NCBI GenBank assembly: GCA_017454075.1
Contig: JAFTDQ010000135.1
Coordinates: forward strand, 1 to 14,817
DNA length: 14,817 nt
Direction: 5' to 3'
Source of the DNA: Clostridia bacterium
Lineage (GTDB): Bacteria; Bacillota_A; Clostridia; Oscillospirales; CAG-272
Shown here: one piece after another, positions 7,085-13,625 of the stretch
How the letters are laid out: every line of letters starts with the position of its first letter
How positions within the stretch are numbered: the first letter of the stretch is position 1
Translations under genes and position numbers: made by a program
Notes under the pieces: generated by a model
The model's database searches: none
The model's input: only the letters and a program-made list of their open reading frames with translations
What the model was told of the DNA's origin: nothing

Positions 7085-8101
7085 TTACGACGTTCCTTCA
7101 AGATATTTTCTGACCATAAGCGCGAGTCTCAGCGTGACCGCTTGGTCGAACGTTCTTATATCAAGCCCCGTCAGGCGCCTGATCTTTTCTATTCTGTAAA
7201 GAAGTGTGTTCCTGTGGACGAAGATGCTGCGCGCGGTCTCCGAAACGTTCAGACCGTTATCGAAAAATGCCTGCACAGTCGCGAGCGTTTCGGCGTCGAA
7301 CTGTTCGGCGCCCTTTACCTCCGAGAGAAAAGCGCGGCAGGCGTCTTTCGGGAGACCGTTTATCAGCCCGGCGACGCCGAGCGAGCCGGATCGCGAGACG
7401 GCTCTTCCCGGATAAAACAGCCGTCCGGTCTCGAGCGCGAAAAGCGCGTCGGAGTAGGCCGCCTGAAGTTTTCCGAGATCCACGGCCGTCGTTCCTATAC
7501 CGACGGCTGCGCTGACAAAGCACTCGGTCCCGATGACGTCGACGATCGAGTCGGCGATCTCGCCGGCGTCGTCCCCATCGGCGGTCTTCGCGCCAGTCAC
7601 GACGGCGTAGTCGTCGCCCCCGACGTGAACGACAAAATCATCCCCGTCCGAGAAAATGCGGCTCAGCACATGATACGGCTGAATGTCCCTTCCCGTCTTC
7701 GCCCTGACGGCGTAGACGGTCCTCGGCTCGGAATATCTGATCCCGAGCCGGTCGGCGATCCCGACAGGCGCTTCGGGCAGAGCGTCGCCGCGTATGAGCT
7801 TTCCGATAAACCCGGCGCGTTCCTCGTTCGTATCGCGCACGGCCTGCGAATCCGATACCGTAAACGCGAGCATGCCGCAGACGCGTTCCGCGGTATCGTC
7901 GCTTCCTGAAACGAAAACGCGCATACTTCCGGCGTCCTTTATCAGAAAACGTCCGCCGGCAAGGGCGTCCCTTTCGTTTTTCCCAATCAGAGCCGGGTCT
8001 GTACAGGCGATCACGTCTCCGTTTTCACCGATAATCCCGGCGGTATCGCCGACGTATCCGGCGACGCCGTCGATGATATTCTGAAAGCGACTGTCCGTCA
8101 T
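7085..8101 (-). CDS. CdaR/PucR-type transcriptional regulator heading the ftsEX operon
   Basis: A likely DNA-binding regulator related to CdaR (sugar diacid regulator). The N-terminus (about 1-80) looks like a diacid-recognition-type sensor, with GIIGENGDVIACTDPALIGK at 22-41. The middle (about 120-215) resembles the CdaR GGDEF-like domain, with HVGGDDYAVV at 159-168. The C-terminus (about 275-335) is a PucR helix-turn-helix: NVSETARSIFVHRNTLLYRIEKI and TGLDIRTFDQAVTLRLAL. At 338 residues it is slightly shorter than typical. GGAGG lies 4 nt before the ATG. A strong promoter at 8168-8196 reads into it, so it is the first gene of the cell-wall run. Its ligand and targets cannot be read from sequence; CdaR-like proteins often act on neighbouring genes or their own promoter. 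Confidence 0.87.
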   Translation of the reverse strand: MTDSRFQNIIDGVAGYVGDTAGIIGENGDVIACTDPALIGKNERDALAGGRFLIKDAGSMRVFVSGSDDTAERVCGMLAFTVSDSQAVRDTNEERAGFIGKLIRGDALPEAPVGIADRLGIRYSEPRTVYAVRAKTGRDIQPYHVLSRIFSDGDDFVVHVGGDDYAVVTGAKTADGDDAGEIADSIVDVIGTECFVSAAVGIGTTAVDLGKLQAAYSDALFALETGRLFYPGRAVSRSGSLGVAGLINGLPKDACRAFLSEVKGAEQFDAETLATVQAFFDNGLNVSETARSIFVHRNTLLYRIEKIRRLTGLDIRTFDQAVTLRLALMVRKYLEGTS

Positions 8102-8167
8102 GCGACCTCCGTCCGGGCAGGTCCCCCTGAAAAAAGGACTACGACCCGAGTTTATATTCTCTTTCTT

Positions 8168-8196
8168 ATTCTATCATAAAATCGCTTATTTGTCAA
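8168..8196 (-). promoter_or_regulatory. SigA-type promoter for the regulator-ftsEX-lysS gene run
   Basis: On the minus strand, TTGACA (8196-8191) and TAGAAT (8173-8168) are separated by exactly 17 bases, a near-consensus housekeeping promoter. Transcription would begin near 8160, giving a leader of about 60 bases before the regulator ATG at 8101. No other strong promoter was noticed down to lysS, so it may drive the whole run, though internal promoters are possible. Confidence 0.85.
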
Positions 8197-8259
8197 GCGC
8201 CGGGCGGCAAACCATGAAATGTTACAGGCCGTTTTCGGTACGTTCATCTGCAGCACGCG

Positions 8260-8288
8260 TTGACAACACGCTCTTGAGGTGGTATAAT
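8260..8288 (+). promoter_or_regulatory. Upstream SigA-type promoter P1 for the arg operon
   Basis: TTGACA (8260-8265), a 17-base spacer and TATAAT (8283-8288) are a perfect consensus match. The start would be near 8295, about 107 bases before argC. A transcript from here passes through the ARG-box-like site at 8311-8328 and through promoter P2. It also covers an 11-codon mini-ORF at 8312-8347 (MKKYSFCLDKS, preceded by GGAAAG); that ORF has no Arg codons and is not supported as a gene. Confidence 0.8.
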
Positions 8289-8310
8289 GTAGAGTGTGCG
8301 GAAAGTTATT

Positions 8311-8328
8311 AATGAAAAAATATTCATT
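8311..8328 (+). promoter_or_regulatory. Candidate ARG box (ArgR/AhrC operator)
   Basis: AATGAA and TTCATT form 6-bp arms around six A/T bases, an 18-bp palindrome. Its inner 14 bases, TGAAAAAATATTCA, differ at one position from the classic ArgR pattern TGAAT-WWWW-ATTCA. It ends 5 bases before the -35 of P2 and lies just downstream of the P1 start, so bound repressor could block both. A weaker half-match (TGAATATTTTGGTA, 8345-8358) overlaps the P2 spacer. Assignment rests on motif similarity plus adjacent arginine genes; no argR gene is in the window. Confidence 0.6.
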
Positions 8329-8333
8329 TTGCC

Positions 8334-8362
8334 TTGACAAAAGCTGAATATTTTGGTATAAT
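8334..8362 (+). promoter_or_regulatory. Proximal SigA-type promoter P2 for the arg operon
   Basis: TTGACA (8334-8339), a 17-base spacer and TATAAT (8357-8362) are again a perfect consensus match, 74 bases downstream of P1. The start would be near 8369, giving a leader of about 33 bases before the argC ATG. Such a strong core promoter would be expected to need repression, which fits the adjacent ARG-box-like site. Confidence 0.88.
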
Positions 8363-8401
8363 ACGGAATAATCTTCCATCAACGGTTAAGGGCGGACAAA
8401 A

Positions 8402-9331
8402 ATGACCAGAGTTTTCATCGACGGCAATTCAGGAACGACCGGCCTGAGAATATACGAAAGACTCGGAGAAAGACGCGACGTTGAGCTTCTCGTCCTTCCC
8501 GAAAAGCTCCGTAAGGAGCCCGCGATGCGAGCCGAAATGTATAAGAAGGCGGACGTCGTTTTCCTGTGTCTCCCCGACGACGCCGCGAGAGAGGCCGCTG
8601 AGCTTTCCGAAAAGACCGGCGCCGGCGCCGTCATCATAGACAGCTCGACGGCGCACAGGACCTCTCCTGGCTGGGTCTACGGGTTTCCCGAGCTTACCGG
8701 GCAGCGCGAGCTCATAAAAAAGTCCCGGAGGATAGCAAATCCCGGCTGCCACGCGAGCGGTTTTATAGCGCTCGTCAGACCGCTTGTCGAAAATGGATTA
8801 CTGAGCTCCGCCGCCCGGCTCACCTGCACCTCGCTTACCGGATACTCCGGAGGGGGAAAAAAGATGATCGCGGAATACGAGGGATCGGAGCGGCCTTCCC
8901 TTCTCGACGCGCCCCGGCTCTACGGGCTCCCGCAGACGCACAAACATCTGCCGGAGATGAAAGAATACTGCGGTCTTGATTCTCCGCCGGTCTTCTGCCC
9001 GGTCGTCGCATCATACAGATGCGGCATGGAGGTCATCGTCCCGCTGACCCGAAGAGATTTCGACGGGGGCGCCGGCGACGTCATCGCCGCGTACCGGGAT
9101 TACTACAAAGACGGAGTGATCAGAATAAACGACGGAACGTCGGAGTCGGGATTTCTCTCCTCCTGCGCGTTTTCCGGAAGAGACGATATGGAGCTCTCGG
9201 TTTTCGGGGGAGAAAACGGATTGACCCTCGTTTCGAGATTCGACAATCTCGGAAAAGGCGCGTCCGGCTCGGCAATACAGAACTTCAACATAATTACTGA
9301 AACGGACGAGACCGAGGGGCTCGTCGTATGA
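8402..9331 (+). CDS. argC: N-acetyl-gamma-glutamyl-phosphate reductase, short type 2
   Basis: Reduces N-acetylglutamyl phosphate with NADPH to the semialdehyde, the third step from glutamate to ornithine. The N-terminal nucleotide-binding fold begins VFIDGNSGTTGLRI. The catalytic Cys is Cys116 in ANPGCHASGFIALVRPL. Conserved stretches SSTAHR (81-86), YGFPEL (93-98), GYSGGGKKMI and THKHLPEM follow. At 309 residues, with the GNSGTTGL start, it matches the shorter type 2 ArgC form (as in Pseudomonas) rather than the roughly 345-residue type 1. The ATG at 8402 is preceded by AAGGGCGGA at 8388-8396. It is the first gene of the operon, 22 nt ahead of argJ. Confidence 0.95.
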   Translation: MTRVFIDGNSGTTGLRIYERLGERRDVELLVLPEKLRKEPAMRAEMYKKADVVFLCLPDDAAREAAELSEKTGAGAVIIDSSTAHRTSPGWVYGFPELTGQRELIKKSRRIANPGCHASGFIALVRPLVENGLLSSAARLTCTSLTGYSGGGKKMIAEYEGSERPSLLDAPRLYGLPQTHKHLPEMKEYCGLDSPPVFCPVVASYRCGMEVIVPLTRRDFDGGAGDVIAAYRDYYKDGVIRINDGTSESGFLSSCAFSGRDDMELSVFGGENGLTLVSRFDNLGKGASGSAIQNFNIITETDETEGLVV

Positions 9332-9353
9332 GAAAGATAAACGGTAGACAGAC

Positions 9354-10574
9354 ATGAAATACATCGAAGGCGGCGTATGCGCCGCAAAAGGCTTCCGCGC
9401 TAACGGAATACACTGCGGGATACGCAAGAACAAAACGAAACGCGATCTTTCGCTCATAGTGAGCGACGTCCCCGCCTCCGCCGCCGGGGTATATACGACG
9501 AACCTGGTGAAGGGCGCGCCGCTCATCGTCACCCGCTCTCACGTAAGGAAGGGCAAAATATCGGCGATCATCTGCAACAGCGGCAACGCAAACACCTGCA
9601 ACAGCAACGGCGCCGAGGTCGCGCTCGAAACCTGCCGCGAGCTCGCCGCGCGTCTCGGAACGTCGGAAGACGAGATCGCCGTCGCCTCGACGGGCGTGAT
9701 CGGGCTCCCGATGAGCACCGAGCCCATCATAAACGGAATGAAGGAGCTTATCGGAGGCCTCAGCGGGAGCGCCGCCGGGAGTTCTTTCGCAGCAGAGGGA
9801 ATAATGACGACCGATACGGTGAAAAAGGAAGTCGCCGTCGAGTTCGAGCTCGGAGGAAAGACCTGCCGTATCGGAGGCATCGCAAAAGGAAGCGGGATGA
9901 TACACCCGAACATGGCGACGATGCTCGTATTCATAACCTCCGACGTCTCGATCACTCCCGACGCGCTCCAGTCGTCCCTTTCGGGAGACGTCACAGACAC
10001 CTTCAACATGATAAGCGTCGACGGCGACACGTCGACGAACGACATGGTGCTCGTGCTTTCAAACGGAGCGGCCGGAAATCCCGAGATATCCGGGGAAGGA
10101 GAAGACCTGACAAGGTTTCGCGAAGCTCTCAGGGCGGTGACGTCCCGTCTCTGCCGCATGATCGCGTCCGACGGAGAGGGCTCGACAAAGCTCCTCGAAT
10201 GCTGCGCACACGGAGCAAAGGACGACGAAACGGCCCGCACGGCGGCGAAAAGCGTCATCTGCTCCTCGCTCCTCAACGCGGCGATGTTCGGAGCGGACGC
10301 AAACTGGGGCCGGGTACTCTGCGCGATAGGATACAGCGGAGCCGACGTCGACGTGAACTCGGTCGGCATCGCGTTTGAAAGTAAAGCCGGCAGGATAGTC
10401 GTATGCGAGAACGGACTCGGGGTGGACTTTTCGGAAGAGCTCGCTAAGAAAATACTCCTCGAGCAGGAAATAACGATAGACGTTTCGCTCGGAAACGGAG
10501 ACGGAAAGGCGACGGCGTGGGGATGCGACCTCACGTACGACTACGTTAAGATAAACGGCGATTACAGGACATGA
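9354..10574 (+). CDS. argJ: Glutamate N-acetyltransferase / ornithine acetyltransferase
   Basis: Transfers the acetyl group from N-acetylornithine back to glutamate, closing the acetyl cycle; some members also use acetyl-CoA. This Ntn-type enzyme cleaves itself into two chains. The cleavage and nucleophile site is clear: KGSGMIHPNMATML, cutting between Ala188 and the nucleophile Thr189. NSGNANTCNSNG (75-86) and STGVIG (112-117) form the oxyanion-hole region, and GADANWGR lies in the second half. Length, 406 residues, is normal. The SD is weak (GAGAAAG about 13-19 nt upstream, overlapping the argC end). The last codons overlap argB by ATGA. No argA or argE is in the window, consistent with the cyclic pathway; whether it is mono- or bifunctional cannot be told from sequence. 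Confidence 0.96.
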   Translation: MKYIEGGVCAAKGFRANGIHCGIRKNKTKRDLSLIVSDVPASAAGVYTTNLVKGAPLIVTRSHVRKGKISAIICNSGNANTCNSNGAEVALETCRELAARLGTSEDEIAVASTGVIGLPMSTEPIINGMKELIGGLSGSAAGSSFAAEGIMTTDTVKKEVAVEFELGGKTCRIGGIAKGSGMIHPNMATMLVFITSDVSITPDALQSSLSGDVTDTFNMISVDGDTSTNDMVLVLSNGAAGNPEISGEGEDLTRFREALRAVTSRLCRMIASDGEGSTKLLECCAHGAKDDETARTAAKSVICSSLLNAAMFGADANWGRVLCAIGYSGADVDVNSVGIAFESKAGRIVVCENGLGVDFSEELAKKILLEQEITIDVSLGNGDGKATAWGCDLTYDYVKINGDYRT

Positions 10575-11404
10575 CCGAAATAACTGCAAAGAAAAAGACC
10601 GTCGTCGTGAAATACGGCGGCGCGGCGATGAAAGACGAATCCCTTAAAAAGGCCGTCATCGGAAACGTCGCGCGCCTGAGCGACGAAGGAACGGAAATAA
10701 TCCTCGTCCACGGAGGCGGACCGGAGATCTCCTCCCTGTCCTCCCGTCTCGGAATAAAAACAGAGTTCGTCGACGGGCTTCGAGTGACGGACAAAGATAC
10801 GCTCGACGTCGTTCTCATGGTGCTCGCCGGGAAGGTAAACAAAGAGCTTTCCGGGATGATCTGCTCACTCGGCAAAAAGGGAGCGGGAATATCCGGGGTG
10901 GACGGCAGCACGCTTATCGCGAAAAAGAAGGACGAGCGCCTCGGTTTCGTCGGAGACGTCGTGAGTTCCGACCCGTCACTCATACGGCTCCTCACGGAAA
11001 ACGGATACATTCCCGTCGTGAGCACGGTCGCCCGCGGCGAGGACGGACATATTTACAACGTCAACGGAGACACGGCGGCGGCGTATATCGCCGGAGCCGT
11101 CGGGGCGGACGCGCTTATCCTCATGACCGACGCGCCCGGCGTTCTCCTTGACAGGAACGACCCGGAAACGCTCATTCCGGAACTTTCCGCGAACGAAGCG
11201 CGGGAAATGATAAGGACCGGCGCCGCCTCAGGAGGTATGATACCGAAGCTCCTCTGCTGCGTGACGGCGGTCGGGCTCGGCGTCCCACGCGTTTCGGTGA
11301 TCGACGGAAAGGATCCCGACGCTCTTTTCTCAGCGGTACAGACCGGAAAGGCAGGAACACGCGTGTTCCGTGATGACGACAATGACAATAACCGAAACAG
11401 ATAA
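10571..11404 (+). CDS. argB: Acetylglutamate kinase
   Basis: Phosphorylates N-acetylglutamate using ATP, the second step of ornithine synthesis. Amino acid kinase fold: VVVKYGGAAM near 11-20 and VHGGGPEIS near 46-54 bind the phosphates; GLRVTD, the NVNGDTAAAYIA substrate segment, and LILMTDAPGVL follow. The start overlaps the argJ stop by ATGA; an in-frame stop at 10547-10549 limits any upstream extension to seven codons. Only about ten residues precede the first strand, so the N-terminal helix that links subunits in arginine-inhibited hexameric kinases is absent. At 277 residues it is shorter than those enzymes (often 290-300). The C-terminus ends in a polar Asp/Asn/Arg tail, encoded where the argD start overlaps. 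Confidence 0.95.
   Translation: MTEITAKKKTVVVKYGGAAMKDESLKKAVIGNVARLSDEGTEIILVHGGGPEISSLSSRLGIKTEFVDGLRVTDKDTLDVVLMVLAGKVNKELSGMICSLGKKGAGISGVDGSTLIAKKKDERLGFVGDVVSSDPSLIRLLTENGYIPVVSTVARGEDGHIYNVNGDTAAAYIAGAVGADALILMTDAPGVLLDRNDPETLIPELSANEAREMIRTGAASGGMIPKLLCCVTAVGLGVPRVSVIDGKDPDALFSAVQTGKAGTRVFRDDDNDNNRNR
11354..11369 (+). other. 16-bp perfect palindrome overlapping the argD ribosome binding region
   Basis: GGAACACGCGTGTTCC is perfectly self-complementary. It lies inside the 3' end of argB and stops one base before the first possible argD start codon (GTG at 11370). The AGGA at 11353-11356, the only SD-like string for argD, overlaps its left arm. As RNA it could form a small hairpin hiding that SD until ribosomes finishing argB open it. 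It may also be a chance product of the codons for GTRVF; no function is shown. Confidence 0.4.
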
Positions 11405-12542
11405 AAAATACGTCGCAGGGACGTACAACCGCTTCCCCGTCGAGATAGTATCCGGCAAGGGATCGGTCCTCACCGGCTCAGACGGAAAAGAGTATATCGA
11501 CATGGGGAGCGGGATCGCGGTCTCGTCCCTCGGCGCGGCCGACGACGGCTGGATAGCCGCCGTGACCTCCCAGCTCTCGAAGGTTCAGCACACCTCGAAC
11601 CTTTATTACAGCGAGCCGTGCGCCGCGCTTGCGGAACAGCTGTGTCTCCGGACCGGAATGAAAAAGGTCTTTTTCTCAAACTCGGGGGCCGAGGCGAACG
11701 AGTGCGCCATAAAAGCGGCGCGCAAATATTCCGCCGAGAAAAAAGGCAATGACTTTCACACCGTGATAACGCTGAAAAACAGTTTTCACGGACGTACTCT
11801 CACGACCCTCGCTGCGACGGGACAGGACAGGTTCCATGAGCTTTACACCCCGCTGACGCCGGGATTTTTCCACGTGACGGCCGGCGACGCCGCAGAACTG
11901 GAGGACGCGATCGTAAAGACCCGCCCGGCGGCCGTCATGATAGAGACGGTCCAGGGGGAGGGCGGCGTCGTTCCCGTTCCGAAGGATTACGCCGCGCTTG
12001 TCGGGAAGCTCTGCCGTGAAAACGACGTTCCGCTTATCGTCGACGAGGTCCAGACGGGAAACGGAAGGACCGGATCTCTCTATTCGTACACTCAGTTCGG
12101 GCTTGAACCCGACGTCGTTTCGACGGCCAAGGGTCTTGCCGGCGGACTTCCGATCGGCGCGACCCTCCTCGGCGACAAAATGAAGGACGTTTTCTCGCCG
12201 GGCGACAACGGTTCGACCTTCGGGGGAAATCCGGTAAGCTGCGCCGGTGCGCTCTACGTCCTGTCGCAGATAAACGACGCCCTGCTTTCCGACGTGAAAC
12301 TGAAAAGCGACTATATCTTTTCCGAGCTGACCGGGGCGCCGGGCGTCGTATCGGTGACCGGGCTCGGGCTGATGATAGGGATAGAAACCGAAAAGCCGGT
12401 CGCGCAGGTCGTTTCGAGCTGCATCGAAGAGGGCGTGCTCTGCCTCACGGCAAAAACGAAGCTCCGTCTCCTTCCGGCGCTCAACATCCCCTTCGGGCTT
12501 CTTCGGAAAGCGATCGGGATAATCAAATCCGCCTGCATATGA
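11373..12542 (+). CDS. argD: Acetylornithine aminotransferase
   Basis: Class III PLP-dependent aminotransferase that converts N-acetylglutamate semialdehyde to N-acetylornithine with glutamate as donor. Counting from the GTG at 11370, landmarks are NSGAEANE (104-111), the FHGRT cofactor-stacking motif (139-143), VQGEGG (194-199), the PLP-ring Asp in DEVQTG (225-230), and the Schiff-base Lys254 in STAKGLAGG. STFGGNPVSCA follows. Three starts are possible: GTG 11370, ATG 11373 and ATG 11382; I chose 11373, giving 389 residues. All overlap the end of argB. This is the last gene of the operon, followed after 9 bases by a strong terminator. ArgD enzymes may also act in lysine synthesis (succinyl-DAP); the arg operon context favours arginine. 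Confidence 0.95.
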   Translation: MTTMTITETDKKYVAGTYNRFPVEIVSGKGSVLTGSDGKEYIDMGSGIAVSSLGAADDGWIAAVTSQLSKVQHTSNLYYSEPCAALAEQLCLRTGMKKVFFSNSGAEANECAIKAARKYSAEKKGNDFHTVITLKNSFHGRTLTTLAATGQDRFHELYTPLTPGFFHVTAGDAAELEDAIVKTRPAAVMIETVQGEGGVVPVPKDYAALVGKLCRENDVPLIVDEVQTGNGRTGSLYSYTQFGLEPDVVSTAKGLAGGLPIGATLLGDKMKDVFSPGDNGSTFGGNPVSCAGALYVLSQINDALLSDVKLKSDYIFSELTGAPGVVSVTGLGLMIGIETEKPVAQVVSSCIEEGVLCLTAKTKLRLLPALNIPFGLLRKAIGIIKSACI

Positions 12543-12551
12543 CCCGATAAT

Positions 12552-12588
12552 TAAAAGGTCCTCCGCGCCGCGCGCGGAGGACCTTTTA
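12552..12588. terminator. Bidirectional intrinsic terminator between converging operons
   Basis: A perfect 17-bp stem (arms 12552-12568 and 12572-12588) closes on a 3-base CGC loop. The stem core GGTCCTCCGCGC is very GC-rich and is flanked by AAAA on the left and TTTT on the right, so each strand reads as a stem followed by T residues. It lies 9 bases after the argD stop and 17 bases beyond the stop of the minus-strand lipoprotein gene, so it can end both transcripts. Confidence 0.93.
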
Positions 12589-12605
12589 CGCATATGATCT
12601 TAAGG

Positions 12606-13625
12606 TTATTTGAGTACCGCGGGATTGCCGTAGTCCTCGATCGCTTTTTCTATGCATTCGCCGAGCGAATTGCCGACCTGGATCATCGGATAGCAGTCGT
12701 AGTGACCGGTGTCGTAATGATCTCTGCCGGCGAGGAACCACATCGTGTCGAAATAATAGTTCTTTGAGGATTTCTCGGCGTACGACTGCTTGGCGGCGTT
12801 CATCTCTTCATAATTATCGTTGGACGCTCTGATCCCCGCGTCGGCGACCGACATACCGTATTTCGGCATGTAATCGGCGAATTCTTCCTTGATCTTGTTG
12901 ACAAGTCTGCCGAACACCCCGGCGTAGAGCGAACTGTACCCCTCGGCGGCGTCTGTCCCGCCGTGTACCCAGCAGAATGAAATGATCTCGGGCTTCAGGC
13001 CCTGCGCCGTGAGCTCGTCGAGCGATTCGTGAGTGAAGGCGAGAAGCTGAGTGACGAGGTTCTTCGGGTCGGACATCTTGTCGGGATTGAAGCGGTCCCT
13101 GATGTTCGCGCCGCTCGTCGCGCATTTGATGATATAGAACTTCTCGCCGGGATATTTCTCGGTGAGATATTCGGCGATACCCATTTCGGGTCCGAACGGG
13201 AGACCCCATTCCTCTTTGTATTCTACGTTGCGGCCGCCCATTCCGAAGCGCACGGGTTCAAACGTGTCGTTTCCCGTGGTTTCCTGATCCGGATCGAGGG
13301 CGTTGTTGCTGTATCTTATAAGAATATCGGGATATCCCGCGTCTGCCGCGGCGAGGCGCTCGGCGGAATAAAACTGCTGATAATACTTATTCGTGTCAAA
13401 GAAATTGCGGTAAGTATATCCGACCGCGTTCGACTGTCCCGAAAGGAGGATTACCTTTGTGACGTCGTTCGGCACGCCCTGTATCGGCGGATCGGTAACT
13501 GCCGCCGTCTCCGTCGCCGTCGCGCTCTGAGTCCCGGCCGGCTGAGCGCCGCTGCCGGCGCACGAAGAAAAGGCGAGCAGCAGGGCGAGAACTGCGAGAA
13601 CGGCCGTTATTCCTGCTTTTTTCAT
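12606..13625 (-). CDS. SASA-family (SGNH-type) lipoprotein, downstream paralog with altered motif
   Basis: A predicted extracellular lipoprotein of the sialate O-acetylesterase (SASA/CE6-like) family, which removes acyl groups from sugars. The signal peptide (about 1-21) ends in AFSSC with lipidation Cys22, followed by a Thr/Ala/Gln-rich linker to about 50. The nucleophile motif GQSNAVGY has Ser65. WGLPFGPEMGIAEYL (140-154) and KCATSGAN (168-175) are family blocks, and His303 in RDHYD is the probable catalytic His. The usual WxQGESD block reads WVHGGTD (219-225), so Gln and Glu are both lost. I chose the ATG at 13625: GGAGGT (13640-13635) sits 9 nt upstream, it yields a proper signal peptide, and it overlaps the upstream paralog by ATGA. 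A longer frame to 13760 would add 45 Arg-rich, unlikely residues. Substrate is unknown; activity is uncertain. Confidence 0.85.
   Translation of the reverse strand: MKKAGITAVLAVLALLLAFSSCAGSGAQPAGTQSATATETAAVTDPPIQGVPNDVTKVILLSGQSNAVGYTYRNFFDTNKYYQQFYSAERLAAADAGYPDILIRYSNNALDPDQETTGNDTFEPVRFGMGGRNVEYKEEWGLPFGPEMGIAEYLTEKYPGEKFYIIKCATSGANIRDRFNPDKMSDPKNLVTQLLAFTHESLDELTAQGLKPEIISFCWVHGGTDAAEGYSSLYAGVFGRLVNKIKEEFADYMPKYGMSVADAGIRASNDNYEEMNAAKQSYAEKSSKNYYFDTMWFLAGRDHYDTGHYDCYPMIQVGNSLGECIEKAIEDYGNPAVLK

Noticed and set aside
6261..7199. Plus-strand open frame (312 codons) opposite ftsE and the start of ftsX
   Set aside because: It spans several real minus-strand genes whose motifs (Walker A and B, signature) are intact, and it has no recognisable domain. 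It reflects the scarcity of antisense stops in this GC-rich codon usage.
8312..8347. 11-codon mini-ORF (MKKYSFCLDKS) between the two arg promoters, a possible leader peptide
   Set aside because: It has an SD-like GGAAAG but contains no Arg codons, shows no attenuator hairpin, and coincides with the ARG-box palindrome and P2, which explain the bases better.
9539..10534. Minus-strand open frame (331 codons) opposite argJ
   Set aside because: Ser/Pro/Ala-rich with no motif; argJ on the plus strand is complete, with its self-cleavage site.
11676..12593. Minus-strand open frame (305 codons) opposite argD
   Set aside because: Arg/Gly/Val-rich with no domain. It starts inside the terminator stem and lies opposite a complete aminotransferase.
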